A DNA stretch of 64,000 bases, taken from VAZQ01 sp963712565 (lineage in GTDB: Bacteria > Pseudomonadota > Alphaproteobacteria > Rhizobiales > Xanthobacteraceae). Position numbers and translations under genes: made by a program. The first letter of the stretch is position 1. Each line of letters opens with the position of its first letter. The notes under the pieces were generated by a model. The model saw only the letters and a list, made by a program, of their open reading frames with translations. It did not search any database and had not been told where the DNA came from. Shown piece after piece: positions 18,220 to 27,247 of the stretch. Where the stretch lies: assembly GCA_963712565.1 (NCBI GenBank), contig CAVQIP010000055.1, positions 434,001-498,000 on the forward strand. The letters are read 5' to 3'.

Positions 18220-18933
18220 CTACGGGCCGCGGGCCCCGGCGCGCACGAGCGGATTGACCCAGTAGCAGGTCCCCTTGTTCAGCTCGATCGTGGGTCCCCA
18301 TTCGATCTCTCCGGCCACGTCCGGAATTTGAAATCCGAGCGTGAGCCTCGCCCAGTCGGTCTGTTGCGTCGTGAACGCCGTGACGCCGACGGCCGGCTTC
18401 CACTTGTACACGCTGTTCGTCGCCGGATCGGACACCGCAAACGTCATCGGCTTTTCATACAGCACCAGCACACGGTTCCTGAGGCCGATCAATGTATCCG
18501 TCGAGTGCAACAGCGCGACGGCATTGCCGACGGTGCCGATCGGAGTGGGCGACCAGCCCGGCAGGGACACTCCGGTCGCTGCCACCGGCACGATCAAAAA
18601 ATTCACTCGGTCGGACCTGTGCTTGGCCTCCTCATCGCACTCGGCCATCGCCTGCACGATCCAGCCATAGTCCGCCGCCGCCTCGGTGGACGGAGCAGCG
18701 GCCGAGGGCGCGTTCGCTGCTGGCGCCGGACTCTCCTCCGCCTCGTTGCTGCGAAAGCTCGGCAACGCGAGCACGATCGCCCCGCCGGCGAGAACCGCCG
18801 CCGCCGCCGCCAGCGCCGCGATCGCTGCAACGGGATTGGGCCAGTTGGGCGCATGGCAGTTCGGGCACGCGCGAGCGAAATAGGAGACGGCGGCGCCGCA
18901 GCGCTGGCATTTACCGATGAGCCACCCGGTCAT
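18220..18933 (-). CDS. Zinc-ribbon membrane protein of unknown function
   Basis: A 237-residue protein with a cytoplasmic N-terminal zinc ribbon (C-x2-C and C-x2-C: 'GKCQRCGAA' and 'RACPNCHAP', residues 9-26), one membrane helix at about 35-58 (AAIAALAAAAAVLAGGAIVLALP), an Ala/Pro/Ser/Glu linker, and a C-terminal periplasmic domain of about 140 residues with 'ECDEEAKHRSDRVNFLIVPV' and 'GFQIPDVAGEIEWGPTIELNKGTCYWVNPLVR'. The second part resembles no family I can name. It is convergent with msrP, 13 bases apart. Confidence 0.75.
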   Translation of the reverse strand: MTGWLIGKCQRCGAAVSYFARACPNCHAPNWPNPVAAIAALAAAAAVLAGGAIVLALPSFRSNEAEESPAPAANAPSAAAPSTEAAADYGWIVQAMAECDEEAKHRSDRVNFLIVPVAATGVSLPGWSPTPIGTVGNAVALLHSTDTLIGLRNRVLVLYEKPMTFAVSDPATNSVYKWKPAVGVTAFTTQQTDWARLTLGFQIPDVAGEIEWGPTIELNKGTCYWVNPLVRAGARGP

Positions 18934-19170
18934 CTGACGGAATCGAATCGGCGTTGCAAATCGCGGCGGAGACTAGAGTGTTTTCCGGCAAAGCGGAATC
19001 CGTAAACCCCCGGGCGCTAGCACCTGTCCAAGGCCGCGTCGCGCCAGGACCAGACCGCGGCGCAATGCCGCTCCCATGGCTTTGGCGCCGTTGACCGCAA
19101 TAAGTAAAATCACCAAGCTGACAGAGATTTTGGCGGGGCGGCCAAACTCCATCGACCAGGAAGGCGCCCC

Positions 19171-21054
19171 GTGGCAACGACCCAGATCACGTGGAATTGG
19201 GGAACTAGCACAAACATCGAGTTCAACGCGGTTACCGACATACTCGATTTCGGCTGGTTTCAGGCCGATCAGTTCACGATCAACGAGGTCAACGGGACGG
19301 TGGTCGTTGCGATCCCGTCCAATCATCAGACCTACACGCTTCAGCACACGACGCTGAACGACCTGCATCTGTCCAACATCGTCGCCAGGGATACCTCGGC
19401 GATCACCGAATGGGCAGGCGTGCTGGACAGCGCGCCGGTGACCGCGCCGGTGCCGCCCCCGTCTCCGCCTCCGCTGCCGCCCGATCCTCCGGTGGTCTCT
19501 CCCGGCGGCGAGGCGAACACGTGGTCGGCGAGCAGCGCCTACACCGCCGGCATGACCGTGACGGAAAACGGCGTGACCTACAAAGCGAACTGGTGGACGC
19601 AGGGCACCGATCCGGCTCACCACAACGGCGTCGTCGGCAGCGGACAACCCTGGACCGCCATCGCCGGCGCCATTTCCGGCGATCCGGCCGCTTGGTCGGC
19701 GGACAGCGTCTACACGACGGGCATGACCGCGATCGAAGACGGCGTGATCTATCGAGCCAATTGGTGGACGCAGGGCAACGATCCCGCTCACTACAGCAGC
19801 GGGCCCGGGCAGCCATGGACCCTCGTCGGACCGGTCGATCCGTCGCATAGCGTTCCGACCGTGCCGACCGGCCTGGTCGCCGCCGCAACCTCCAGCAATG
19901 CCGCGATCCTGAGTTGGAACGCAGCGACCGTACCCGGCACCGGCGCCGTCACCGGCTACGCGATCTTCGAAAACGATCACCAGATCGCGACCGTCACCGG
20001 CACCAGCTATACCGTCGCCAACCTGGCGGCGGACACGACCTACACGTTCTCGGTGGCGGCCCTCGATGCGGCTGGCTCGTCGGCGCAGGCCAACCCGATC
20101 TCGGTGCACACCGCCGCAGTCCCGACCGGCGACCCCGGCACCGCCAGCCATGCGCACGAATTCAGCCCGTATGTCGACATGGCCATGGCGGTGGCCGACG
20201 ATCTGCCCGCCATCTCCGCGGCCTCCGGAATCCAAAATTTTACGCTCGCCTTCGTCCTGAGCTCCGAGAGGGGCATCGGGTGGCAAGGCGCTGGCGCGAT
20301 CACCGACGACACGCTCGCCAACGGCACGACCATCCTATCGCAGGTGCAGGCGATCCAGGCCGCCGGTGGCCACGTCACAATCTCCTTCGGCGGCGCCGCC
20401 GGCCAGGAGGCAGCGCTGACCGCGACCAGCGCGGCCAGCCTGCAGGCGGAGTACCAGTCGGTGGTCGACCGCTATCACGTCACCTCGCTCGATTTCGACA
20501 TCGAAGGGGCGGCGGTGGCAGATCAGCATTCGATCACGCTGCGCGATCAGGCGCTCGTCGGACTGAAAGCCGCCAATCCCGACCTGACCATCTCCTTCAC
20601 GCTCCCGGTGTTGCCGACCGGTTTGACCGCGAGCGGTCTCAACGTCCTCGCCAGCGCCAAGCATGACGGGCTGGAGGTCGACGTGGTCAACATCATGGCC
20701 ATGGACTACGGGACATCGGTCGACAACAACGGCCAGATGGGGCTCGACGCCATCAACGCGGCGATCGCCACCGAGAAGCAGATCAGCGACTTGGGTTTAT
20801 CGGCCAAGATCGGCATCACGCCGATGATCGGCGTCAACGACATCGCCTCAGAGGTATTCACGCTGCAAGACGCGCAGGCGCTCCTCAACTATGCCCGGAC
20901 CGACAGCAACGTCGTGCGGCTGTCGATGTGGTCGGTGGCGCGGGACAACGGCAACAGCGCCGGCGCCCACTATGCGTCACCGGACAGCAGTGGGATCGCC
21001 CAGCATCCCTACGACTTCTCCGCGATCTTCCATCAGTTCGATCTCGTGGTCTGA
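19171..21054 (+). CDS. Modular chitinase-like protein: two CBM5/12, Fn3 and GH18 domains
   Basis: Starts at GTG 19171 with CAGGAAGG upstream; 627 residues and no signal peptide. Order: an N-terminal ~88-residue module ('ITWNWGTSTNIEFNAVTDILDFGWF'); a Pro-rich linker; two chitin-binding CBM5/12 repeats at about 112-165 and 170-220 ('TWSASSAYTAGMTVTENGV' and 'AWSADSVYTTGMTAIEDGV', both with 'YRANWWTQG'-type cores); an Fn3 domain at about 227-315; and a GH18 barrel from 330. The GH18 catalytic motif DxxDxE appears as 'LDFDIEG' at about 440-446, with 'INIMAMDYG' later. It should bind and cleave chitin or related glycans. The absence of a classical signal suggests type I or other export. Confidence 0.88.
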   Translation: MATTQITWNWGTSTNIEFNAVTDILDFGWFQADQFTINEVNGTVVVAIPSNHQTYTLQHTTLNDLHLSNIVARDTSAITEWAGVLDSAPVTAPVPPPSPPPLPPDPPVVSPGGEANTWSASSAYTAGMTVTENGVTYKANWWTQGTDPAHHNGVVGSGQPWTAIAGAISGDPAAWSADSVYTTGMTAIEDGVIYRANWWTQGNDPAHYSSGPGQPWTLVGPVDPSHSVPTVPTGLVAAATSSNAAILSWNAATVPGTGAVTGYAIFENDHQIATVTGTSYTVANLAADTTYTFSVAALDAAGSSAQANPISVHTAAVPTGDPGTASHAHEFSPYVDMAMAVADDLPAISAASGIQNFTLAFVLSSERGIGWQGAGAITDDTLANGTTILSQVQAIQAAGGHVTISFGGAAGQEAALTATSAASLQAEYQSVVDRYHVTSLDFDIEGAAVADQHSITLRDQALVGLKAANPDLTISFTLPVLPTGLTASGLNVLASAKHDGLEVDVVNIMAMDYGTSVDNNGQMGLDAINAAIATEKQISDLGLSAKIGITPMIGVNDIASEVFTLQDAQALLNYARTDSNVVRLSMWSVARDNGNSAGAHYASPDSSGIAQHPYDFSAIFHQFDLVV

Positions 21055-21143
21055 CGACATTGGCGCTGGGCGCCGAGACGCACCGACAACCGAATCGCTT
21101 CCTCTCGAAGCGCGATTTCGCTCCGAGCCCATGGTGGCGCGAG

Positions 21144-22670
21144 CTATTGACTTTCGCCGGCTTCCGCCTCGGCCAGCCTGCTGCGCCAATCCTTGCGGCT
21201 GCGAACGAGCGATAGCGCAGCGAGCGCCAAGAGCCCGGCGCAGACGGCGAGAAGCGCGAACGCGATCGGGCGCTGGAAGAAGATCGTCCAGTTGCCGTTC
21301 GACATGATCAGCGATTGGCGCAGCGACATCTCGAAGGTCGGCGCGATCACCAGGCCGAGCACGAGCGGCGCCGGATCGAGCCCGAACTTGCGCAAGCCGT
21401 AGCCGAGGACGCCCATGATCAGCATAATCCATACGTCGACGATCGAGTGGTTCACCTCGTAGACGCCGATCACGCAAAACATGATCACGAGCGGGTAGAG
21501 ATAGGCATAGGGAATCCGCAGCACGTTCACGAAGATGCCGACCAGGGGCAAATTGAGCGCGAGCAACATCAGGTTGCCGACATACATCGAGGCGACGAAG
21601 CCCCAAAAGATGTTGGGATGCTCGTTCACCAGCGTCGGCCCGGGCGAGACGCCGTGAATCATCAGCGCGGCGATCAGCACCGCGGTGACCGGGCCGGTGG
21701 GAAGGCCGAGCGCCAGCATCGGCACGAAGGCGCCGGTCGAGGCTGCGTTGTTCGCCGATTCAGGTCCCGCCACGCCGGCGACCGCGCCCTTGCCGAACTC
21801 CTCCGGATGCTTGGAGAGCCGCCGCTCGAGCGCATAAGAGAGGAAGCTCGAAATGATGTGGGCGGAGCCGGGGGTGAGCCCGATCAGAAAGCCGAGAAGG
21901 GAACCGCGGGCAATCGGCATGGCCGATTGCCGCCATTCTCGCCGGCTGGGCAGGAGCTCGCGCAGCTTGGGCGCGATGACCTTGCGGACGGCGTCGGCGG
22001 ACGGCGTCGAGAGGATTTCCCCGAGGCCGAACAGGCCGACCGCGACCGGCACGATGCCGATGCCGTCGCCGAGCTCGGCGATATCGAAGGAGTAGCGGAA
22101 ATGCCCGGTCATGTTGTCGATGCCGATGGTACCGAGCAGGAGTCCCACGCACGCCATCAGCAGCGTGCGCGGCAGCGAGGTCGAGGACATATAGGCGAGG
22201 AAAACGAGGCCGAGCACGAGCAGAGCGGTGTATTCGGGGGGCCCGAAGCGCAGCGCGAATGTGGCGAGCGGCGGCGCGATCAGCGTCAGCATGATCACTC
22301 CGAATGTGCCCGCGATCCATGAGCCGACGGCGGCGATGCACAACGCCGCGCCCGCGCGTCCCTTCTGCGCCATGGCATAGCCGTCGATGCAGGTCATCAC
22401 CGAGGAGGCTTCGCCCGGAATCCGCATCAGGATGGAGGTGGTCGAGCCGCCGTATTGCGAGCCGTAATAGATGCCGGCGAGCATCACGACGGATTTGGTG
22501 GTGTCGAGCCCGAAGGTCGCGGGCAGAAGAATGCTGATGCCGGAGAGCGGGCCGATGCCGGGCAACACGCCGACGACGGTGCCAACCAGGCATCCGAGAA
22601 AGGCGTACCACAACACCTCGGGCTGCAGCGCCACCGAGAAGCCGAGCAGCAGGCTTTCAACCGTCGCCAT
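21144..22670 (-). CDS. tctA: Tripartite tricarboxylate transporter large permease TctA
   Basis: From ATG 22670 the protein has 508 residues and about eleven membrane helices. The TctA signatures are 'GCLVGTVVGVLPGIGPLSGISILLP' and 'GIYYGSQYGGSTTSILMRIPGEASSVMT', repeated in the second half as 'GLTPGSAHIISSFLSYALERR' and 'ALGLPTGPVTAVLIAALMIHGVSPGP'. The start is only 2 bases after the tctB stop, giving the order tctC-tctB-tctA. It forms the ion-coupled channel that takes a carboxylate from the TctC receptor. The C-terminal tail is acidic (EAEAGESQ). The frame is open upstream of 22670 but overlaps tctB. Confidence 0.93.
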   Translation of the reverse strand: MATVESLLLGFSVALQPEVLWYAFLGCLVGTVVGVLPGIGPLSGISILLPATFGLDTTKSVVMLAGIYYGSQYGGSTTSILMRIPGEASSVMTCIDGYAMAQKGRAGAALCIAAVGSWIAGTFGVIMLTLIAPPLATFALRFGPPEYTALLVLGLVFLAYMSSTSLPRTLLMACVGLLLGTIGIDNMTGHFRYSFDIAELGDGIGIVPVAVGLFGLGEILSTPSADAVRKVIAPKLRELLPSRREWRQSAMPIARGSLLGFLIGLTPGSAHIISSFLSYALERRLSKHPEEFGKGAVAGVAGPESANNAASTGAFVPMLALGLPTGPVTAVLIAALMIHGVSPGPTLVNEHPNIFWGFVASMYVGNLMLLALNLPLVGIFVNVLRIPYAYLYPLVIMFCVIGVYEVNHSIVDVWIMLIMGVLGYGLRKFGLDPAPLVLGLVIAPTFEMSLRQSLIMSNGNWTIFFQRPIAFALLAVCAGLLALAALSLVRSRKDWRSRLAEAEAGESQ

Positions 22671-22672
22671 CG

Positions 22673-23119
22673 CTAGAATCCGAGAATGCCGCGCTCGAGC
22701 GGCGTCTTGAGCACCACGGCAAACAACAGATAGGTCAGCGCCACCACGCCGGCGCTGAAAGCGGCAGCGGCAAGCGGGTGGCGGCGCTCGGCGCCGAAGG
22801 TCAGCGCAAACAGCAGCAGCGCCATTGTGATGAGGAAGCCCAGAGGCTGGTAGAGCGCGATGGCGACGGCGGTGATCGCGACGATGCGCGCCGCGTGCGG
22901 CAGATCTCCCCATGCGACGGTGGCGAGCGGCCCGCTCTCGCCCGCGCGCAGCACGAGCAGCAGACCAAACGCGATCAGCAACCCGGCGACGAGCTTCGGC
23001 ATCATGCCGGCGCCGGGGAACGACAGCGTGCCGACCGGCAGATCGCCGCTCAACGCAAACACGACAAAGCCGAAGGCAACAAAGACGCCGCCGGCGATGT
23101 GGTCGGTGCGGAGAGTCAT
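22673..23119 (-). CDS. tctB: Tripartite tricarboxylate transporter small permease TctB
   Basis: A 148-residue protein with four predicted helices, start ATG 23119: 'HIAGGVFVAFGFVVFALSGDLPVGTLSFPGAGMMPKLVAGLLIAFGLLLVL' is the standard TctB opening (the 'FPGxGxxP' turn). The second half is 'AALY..LGFLITMALLLFALTFGAERRHPL'. It lies between tctC and tctA and forms the membrane complex with TctA. The frame continues upstream through a palindromic repeat, so the upstream codons are not gene sequence. The ribosome site is weak, which may mean translation depends on an upstream region I cannot define. Confidence 0.88.
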   Translation of the reverse strand: MTLRTDHIAGGVFVAFGFVVFALSGDLPVGTLSFPGAGMMPKLVAGLLIAFGLLLVLRAGESGPLATVAWGDLPHAARIVAITAVAIALYQPLGFLITMALLLFALTFGAERRHPLAAAAFSAGVVALTYLLFAVVLKTPLERGILGF

Positions 23120-23185
23120 GCCATTGGCTCGCAGGCTTGATCCGTCATCGTGGGATTGGGGCGCGCGCTCGCCAGTATCATACCC

Positions 23186-23252
23186 TGTCGCCCCGGCGAA
23201 GGCGGCGACCCATATTTCAGCGTCGGGTCCCCGCTCGCGCGGAGACGACAAC
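23186..23252. repeat. Intergenic palindromic repeat inside the tctC-tctB gap
   Basis: It has the same layout as the element at 2636-2713: 'tgtcgccccggcgaaggcggcgacccatatttcag' followed by a 'ggtccccgctcgcgcggagacgaca' arm. It lies in the 183-base gap between tctC and tctB, so it is transcribed within the operon and could set differential stability of the receptor mRNA. Confidence 0.65.
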
Positions 23253-23302
23253 ACGGCGAGAAGATGGTCTAGGGCGAGGGAGCGACAGCGATCGAGCTCG
23301 AG

Positions 23303-24280
23303 TTACCCCTCGACCTTGCCGATGGTGCGGATGGCCGCTTCGATCCGCCTCGTGTCGGCCTCCCAGAACTTGGCGAATTCCGGCTGATCCATGTAGGCGA
23401 GTTCCTGCCCGAGATTGGCGAGCGCGGCCTTGAACTGATCGGCATGCGCTGCCTTGTTGAAGGTGTCGCGCAGATAGGAGATGACGTTTGCCGGTGTGCC
23501 CTTCGGCGCGAACGCGCCGACCCAGAGGTAATATTCGACGTCGTAGCCGAGCTCCTTCATGGTGGCCACATCGGGTAGCGCCTTCGAGCGCTGGCCGCCG
23601 AACAAGGCGAGCGGCCGCGCCTTGCCGGCCCTGATCTGCGACAGGCTGGCCGAAACCGACGATACCAGTACCTGCGAATTGTTGCCGAGGAATGCGGTCA
23701 ATGCCGGTCCGCCGCCATTGGTCGGCAAATGCCGCAGCTTCAATCCGCCGGCGGCCGCGGCAAACAGCGCCGTGGGGATGTGGAGCGCGCCGTAGAGTCC
23801 CGAGGAGCTGAAGATGATCTCGTTCGGCCGCTTCTTGGCGTCGTCAATGAACTCTTTCAGCGTCTTGTACGGCTGCTGGTCGTTGACGATGAGCACGCAG
23901 GGATCGGCGACGAAACGCGCGATTGGAATGAAATCCGCGTTGGTGAATTTCGGTTGCCGCCCGAACAGCCGGTCGACCTCGGCGAAGCCGGAGATCGAGG
24001 TGATATGGGAGAGGAGCGTATAGCCGTCCGGCTTGGCATTGGCGGCGACCTGCGCGCCGACCTGCCCGGCTGCGCCCGCCTTGGTCTCGATCACCACCGG
24101 CTTCTGCACCATCGGCTCGAGCACCGCGGCGAGCGGACGCATGACGACATCTACCGCGCCGCCCGGCGGAAACGGGTTGATGATGGTGATGGCGTGGGTC
24201 GGATAGGCGTCTTGCGCGAAGGATGCCTTGAGGGTGGCTGCCGCGGCGGCGGAGCCGATGATGAAGCTGCGTCTGTCCAC
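23303..24280 (-). CDS. tctC: Tripartite tricarboxylate transporter receptor TctC (Bug family)
   Basis: A 325-residue periplasmic receptor with a Tat-like signal 'MDRRSFIIGSAAAAATLKASFAQ'. Bug motifs are 'AITIINPFPPGGAVDVVMRPL', 'PVVIETKAGAAGQVGAQVAANAKPDGYTLL', 'RHLPTNGGGPALTAFLGN' and 'RPLALFGGQRSKALPDVATMKELG'. It is the first gene of tctCBA on the minus strand; expression of the receptor above the permease is normal for these systems. The ligand may relate to the cyclase-like hydrolase encoded just upstream on the same strand (24529-25302), but that is inference. Confidence 0.93.
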   Translation of the reverse strand: MDRRSFIIGSAAAAATLKASFAQDAYPTHAITIINPFPPGGAVDVVMRPLAAVLEPMVQKPVVIETKAGAAGQVGAQVAANAKPDGYTLLSHITSISGFAEVDRLFGRQPKFTNADFIPIARFVADPCVLIVNDQQPYKTLKEFIDDAKKRPNEIIFSSSGLYGALHIPTALFAAAAGGLKLRHLPTNGGGPALTAFLGNNSQVLVSSVSASLSQIRAGKARPLALFGGQRSKALPDVATMKELGYDVEYYLWVGAFAPKGTPANVISYLRDTFNKAAHADQFKAALANLGQELAYMDQPEFAKFWEADTRRIEAAIRTIGKVEG

Positions 24281-24528
24281 GCTGTCCTCCCTGGGGATGG
24301 TTCCGGGCTGGTGACCGCACCGATGTCGAGTGGGCGGCGATGCTAGGAGGCGGACCCCAGGGGGTCAACCTCGCGCCTCCGCGGCATAAGGCATCGCGCG
24401 ATCACTCCAGCGGTTTGCGTTGCCATGGAATCGGAAATCGCTCCCGCATCACTATGTTGACGCGTCTTCCGCAGCGAACCGGTTCCCGTGCCCAGCTCAG
24501 ATCCGGGGGCAGGCGTTCGCCAAAAACG

Positions 24529-25302
24529 TCATTCGAGGATCGCGACGGCGCGGGTCCAGCCGGCGGAGCCGCCGCGCACCTTGACCGGAAAGCAGCTGAC
24601 CATGAATCCCGTCGCCGGCAGCGCTTCGAGATTGTGCAGCTTCTCGATGTGGCAATAGCCGATCTCGCGGCCGGCCTTGTGGCCTTCCCAGATCAGGCTG
24701 GCGTCGTGAGTGGCGAGGTATCGCTGCTTGGTATGCACGAACGGCGCATCCCAGCTCCAGCCGTCGGTGCCGGTGACGCGCACGCCGCGCTCGAGCAGAT
24801 AGAGCGTGGCCTCGCGCCCCATGCCGCAGCCCTTGGCGACGTAGTCGGGGCGCCCATAGGCGGCGCCCGCGCTGGTGTTCACGAGCACGATCTCGAGCGG
24901 CGCTAGCTCGTGCCCGATGCGTTCGAGCTCGCTTGCCACGTCGCGCGCGCTCGCGACATAGCCGTCGGGGAAATGACGGAAGTCGAGCTTGATCGCGGGC
25001 TGAAAGCACCATTCGAGCGGCACCTCGTCGATTGTGATCGCGCGCCGGCCACGATCCATGGTGGACGCGAAATGCCACGGGGCGTCGAGATGGGTGGTGT
25101 TGTGGGTCGAGAGCCTGATCCACTCGATCGCCCAGCCTTCGCCGTCCGGCAAGTCCTGTTCGCTCAGGCCAGGAAAGAACTTGACCACGTCCGCCGCCGT
25201 CTGCCGGTGGGTGAAATAGTCGATCTTCGGGCCGTAGCCCGGCGGATCGGCGGCGACGTCGTTCTCCAGCGGCACCGAAATGTCGATCAGCGTGTGCGGC
25301 AT
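24529..25302 (-). CDS. Cyclase/kynurenine formamidase-family metal hydrolase
   Basis: A 257-residue protein; ATG 25302 follows a GGAGGAGAG site. The family's metal motif HxxTHxDxxxH is present as 'HNTTHLDAPWHF', with the start 'LIDISVPLENDVAADPPGYGPKIDYFTH' and the later 'GVRVTGTDGWSWDAPF'. Members are Zn/Mn-dependent amidases or cyclases (KynB, isatin hydrolase, polyketide cyclase type). The gene is transcribed in the same direction as tctCBA, 248 bases upstream, so it may act on the imported ligand. The exact substrate cannot be read from sequence. Confidence 0.88.
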   Translation of the reverse strand: MPHTLIDISVPLENDVAADPPGYGPKIDYFTHRQTAADVVKFFPGLSEQDLPDGEGWAIEWIRLSTHNTTHLDAPWHFASTMDRGRRAITIDEVPLEWCFQPAIKLDFRHFPDGYVASARDVASELERIGHELAPLEIVLVNTSAGAAYGRPDYVAKGCGMGREATLYLLERGVRVTGTDGWSWDAPFVHTKQRYLATHDASLIWEGHKAGREIGYCHIEKLHNLEALPATGFMVSCFPVKVRGGSAGWTRAVAILE

Positions 25303-25427
25303 GATAGGCTCTCCTCCTGCTGCGTCTCCGCCGCCGTCATCCGTCCGCGGGCGATCGCGGGGTAAACCCGGGATCGGCGCGAGCACGACAGCGTCAGGTA
25401 TCGCACCAAGCGAACAAGGATATCACC

Positions 25428-25730
25428 ATGCCGGCCTATTGGGTTGCGCGCTCGAAGATCAACGATCCGGTCGAATACAAGAAATACACCGATCTGGTGC
25501 CGGGCATCATCGCCAAGTTCGGCGGCAAGGTGCTCGCGCGCGGCGGCCGCTATCGCATCATGGAAGGGCCGGACAAGTTCCACCGCTTCGTGGTGATCGA
25601 GTTTCCGAGCTTCGAGCAGGGCGTCGCCTGCTTCACGTCGCCGGAATACGACCGGGCTGCTGCGTTCCGCCGCAACGGCGCCGGCGAGGTCGAGACCATC
25701 ATGGTCGAAGGCGGCGATCCTGGCCGCTAG
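25428..25730 (+). CDS. DUF1330 domain protein
   Basis: A 100-residue protein matching the whole DUF1330 (dimeric alpha-beta barrel) domain: 'MPAYWVARSKINDPVEYKKYTDLVPGIIAKFGGKVLARGG..IMEG', 'RFVVIEFPSFEQGVACFTSPEY'. It starts at ATG 25428, divergent from the cyclase gene, with 125 bases between the two starts. The family is small, cytosolic and of unknown function, though some members may bind small aromatic compounds or act as monooxygenase-like barrels. Confidence 0.88.
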   Translation: MPAYWVARSKINDPVEYKKYTDLVPGIIAKFGGKVLARGGRYRIMEGPDKFHRFVVIEFPSFEQGVACFTSPEYDRAAAFRRNGAGEVETIMVEGGDPGR

Positions 25731-25808
25731 CGGGCAGCGTCCCACTAGCCGATCCGTGCGGCTTGCCGATAAGATGCGGGCAAACGGTTGAGAAGTGGGA
25801 GGATGACG

Positions 25809-27080
25809 ATGCTGCATCTAAAATACCGGGTATTGGCCTGTGTTGCCGCTGCGGTCGCGAGCTTGATGGCGTGGGCGGCGTTTGCCGGCGCGGCTTGGGC
25901 GCAGGCGGGAGAGCCGATCAAGATCGGCTACGGCATATCGCAGACTGGAGGGCTCGCGCCCAACGGCAAGTCCGCGCTGCTCGCCCAGAAAATCTGGGAG
26001 GCGGACATCAATGCCAAAGGCGGGCTGCTGGGCCGCCCGGTCAAGCTCGTCTACTACGATGATCAGACCAACCCGGCCACCGTGCCCGGCATCTACACCA
26101 AGCTGCTCGACGTCGACAAAGTCGATCTGATCATCGGCGGGTACGGCACCAACATGCTGGCGCCGGCGATGCCGGTCGTGATCCAGAAGAAGAAGATGCT
26201 GATCGGGCTGTTCGGGCTCGCGGTCAACAGCGAGTTCCACTATCCCAATTACTTCGCGATGATCCCGTCCGGCCCTCTTCCGAAGCTGGCCTTCACCAAG
26301 GGCTTCTTCGACGTCGCCATGGCGCAGAACCCGAAGCCGCAAACGGTGGCGATCGTCGCAGCCGACGCGGAGTTCTCGGTCAACGCCTCCGACGGCGCGC
26401 GCGAGAACGCCAAGGCGGCCGGCCTCAACGTCGTGTACGACAAGCGATATCCGCCAGCGACCACCGACTTCGCCCCGATCGTGCGCGCGATCCAGGCGAC
26501 CAACCCGGATATCGTGATCGTCTGCTCGTATCCGCCGGACTCGGTCGGCATGGTGAAGGCGATCAACGAAATCGGCTTCAAGCCGAAGATGATCGGTGGC
26601 GGCATGGTCGGCCTGCAGGCGACCGCCATCAAGACTCAGCTGGGACCGCTGCTCAACGGCTTCGTCAACTACGACTTCTGGCTGCCGGTGCCGAAGATGA
26701 ATTTTCCCGGTGTCGCCGACTTCATGAAGAAATATCAGGCCAAAGCTGCCGCCGAGGGCGTGGATCCGCTCGGCTACTACATCGGGCCGTGGGGCTATGC
26801 CCAGCTCGAAGTGTTGCAGCAGGCGATCACGGCGACCAAGAGCCTCAACGACGACAAACTTGCCGACTACCTGCGCGCCAACGCGTTCAAGACCGTGCTC
26901 GGCGACGTGAAGTTCGGCAAGGACGGCGAGTGGGCGCAATCGCGCGTCCTGCAGGTGCAGTTCCAGAACGTCAAGGGCAACGACGTCGGCCAGTTCAAGG
27001 ACATGTCGACCCAGATCGTGGTGGCGCCTTCGGAATATGAATCCGGCAAGGTGATCTACCCGTACGAGAAGGCGAAGTAA
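25809..27080 (+). CDS. Branched-chain-amino-acid-type ABC receptor (LivJ/K-like)
   Basis: A 423-residue type-1 periplasmic binding protein. Of two close ATGs (25803, 25809), the second has ideal spacing from GGGAGG. The signal ends near 'GAAWAQAGE'. Features include 'IKIGYGISQTGGLAPNGKSALLAQKIWEADINAKGGLLGRPVKLVYYDDQTNPATVPGIYTKLL', 'VDLIIGGYGTNMLAPAMPVV' and 'TTDFAPIVRAIQATNPDIVIVCSYPPDS'. It probably feeds the livHMGF genes at 27.2-30.5 kb, which run toward it on the other strand (convergent), so receptor and membrane parts have separate promoters. Such receptors often bind aromatic or dicarboxylate ligands rather than amino acids. Confidence 0.9.
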   Translation: MLHLKYRVLACVAAAVASLMAWAAFAGAAWAQAGEPIKIGYGISQTGGLAPNGKSALLAQKIWEADINAKGGLLGRPVKLVYYDDQTNPATVPGIYTKLLDVDKVDLIIGGYGTNMLAPAMPVVIQKKKMLIGLFGLAVNSEFHYPNYFAMIPSGPLPKLAFTKGFFDVAMAQNPKPQTVAIVAADAEFSVNASDGARENAKAAGLNVVYDKRYPPATTDFAPIVRAIQATNPDIVIVCSYPPDSVGMVKAINEIGFKPKMIGGGMVGLQATAIKTQLGPLLNGFVNYDFWLPVPKMNFPGVADFMKKYQAKAAAEGVDPLGYYIGPWGYAQLEVLQQAITATKSLNDDKLADYLRANAFKTVLGDVKFGKDGEWAQSRVLQVQFQNVKGNDVGQFKDMSTQIVVAPSEYESGKVIYPYEKAK

Positions 27081-27100
27081 GTCCGCAGCCGATAGTTCGT

Positions 27101-27246
27101 AGGTTGGGTTAGCGCGGCCCGCGAGGCGGCGGCTCTCGCCGTGGCGCGCTTCCGCGCGTAACCCACCGTGACGGGCGGAGATGTTGGGTAAGGCGCGGCA
27201 CTGGCATCGCAGCAAGGACCCGGGAGCACGGGCTGCGCTAACCCGA
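27101..27246. repeat. Imperfect inverted repeat with GGTTGGGTTAGCGC ends
   Basis: Left end 'aggttgggttagcgc' and right end 'gcgctaacccgact' are inverted copies separated by about 115 bases that include a second copy of the motif ('cgcgtaacccaccgtg', 'gttgggtaaggcg'). It fills the gap between the convergent receptor gene and livF. It resembles a widely dispersed rhizobial repeat and may serve as a bidirectional terminator. Confidence 0.6.
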
Positions 27247-27247
27247 C

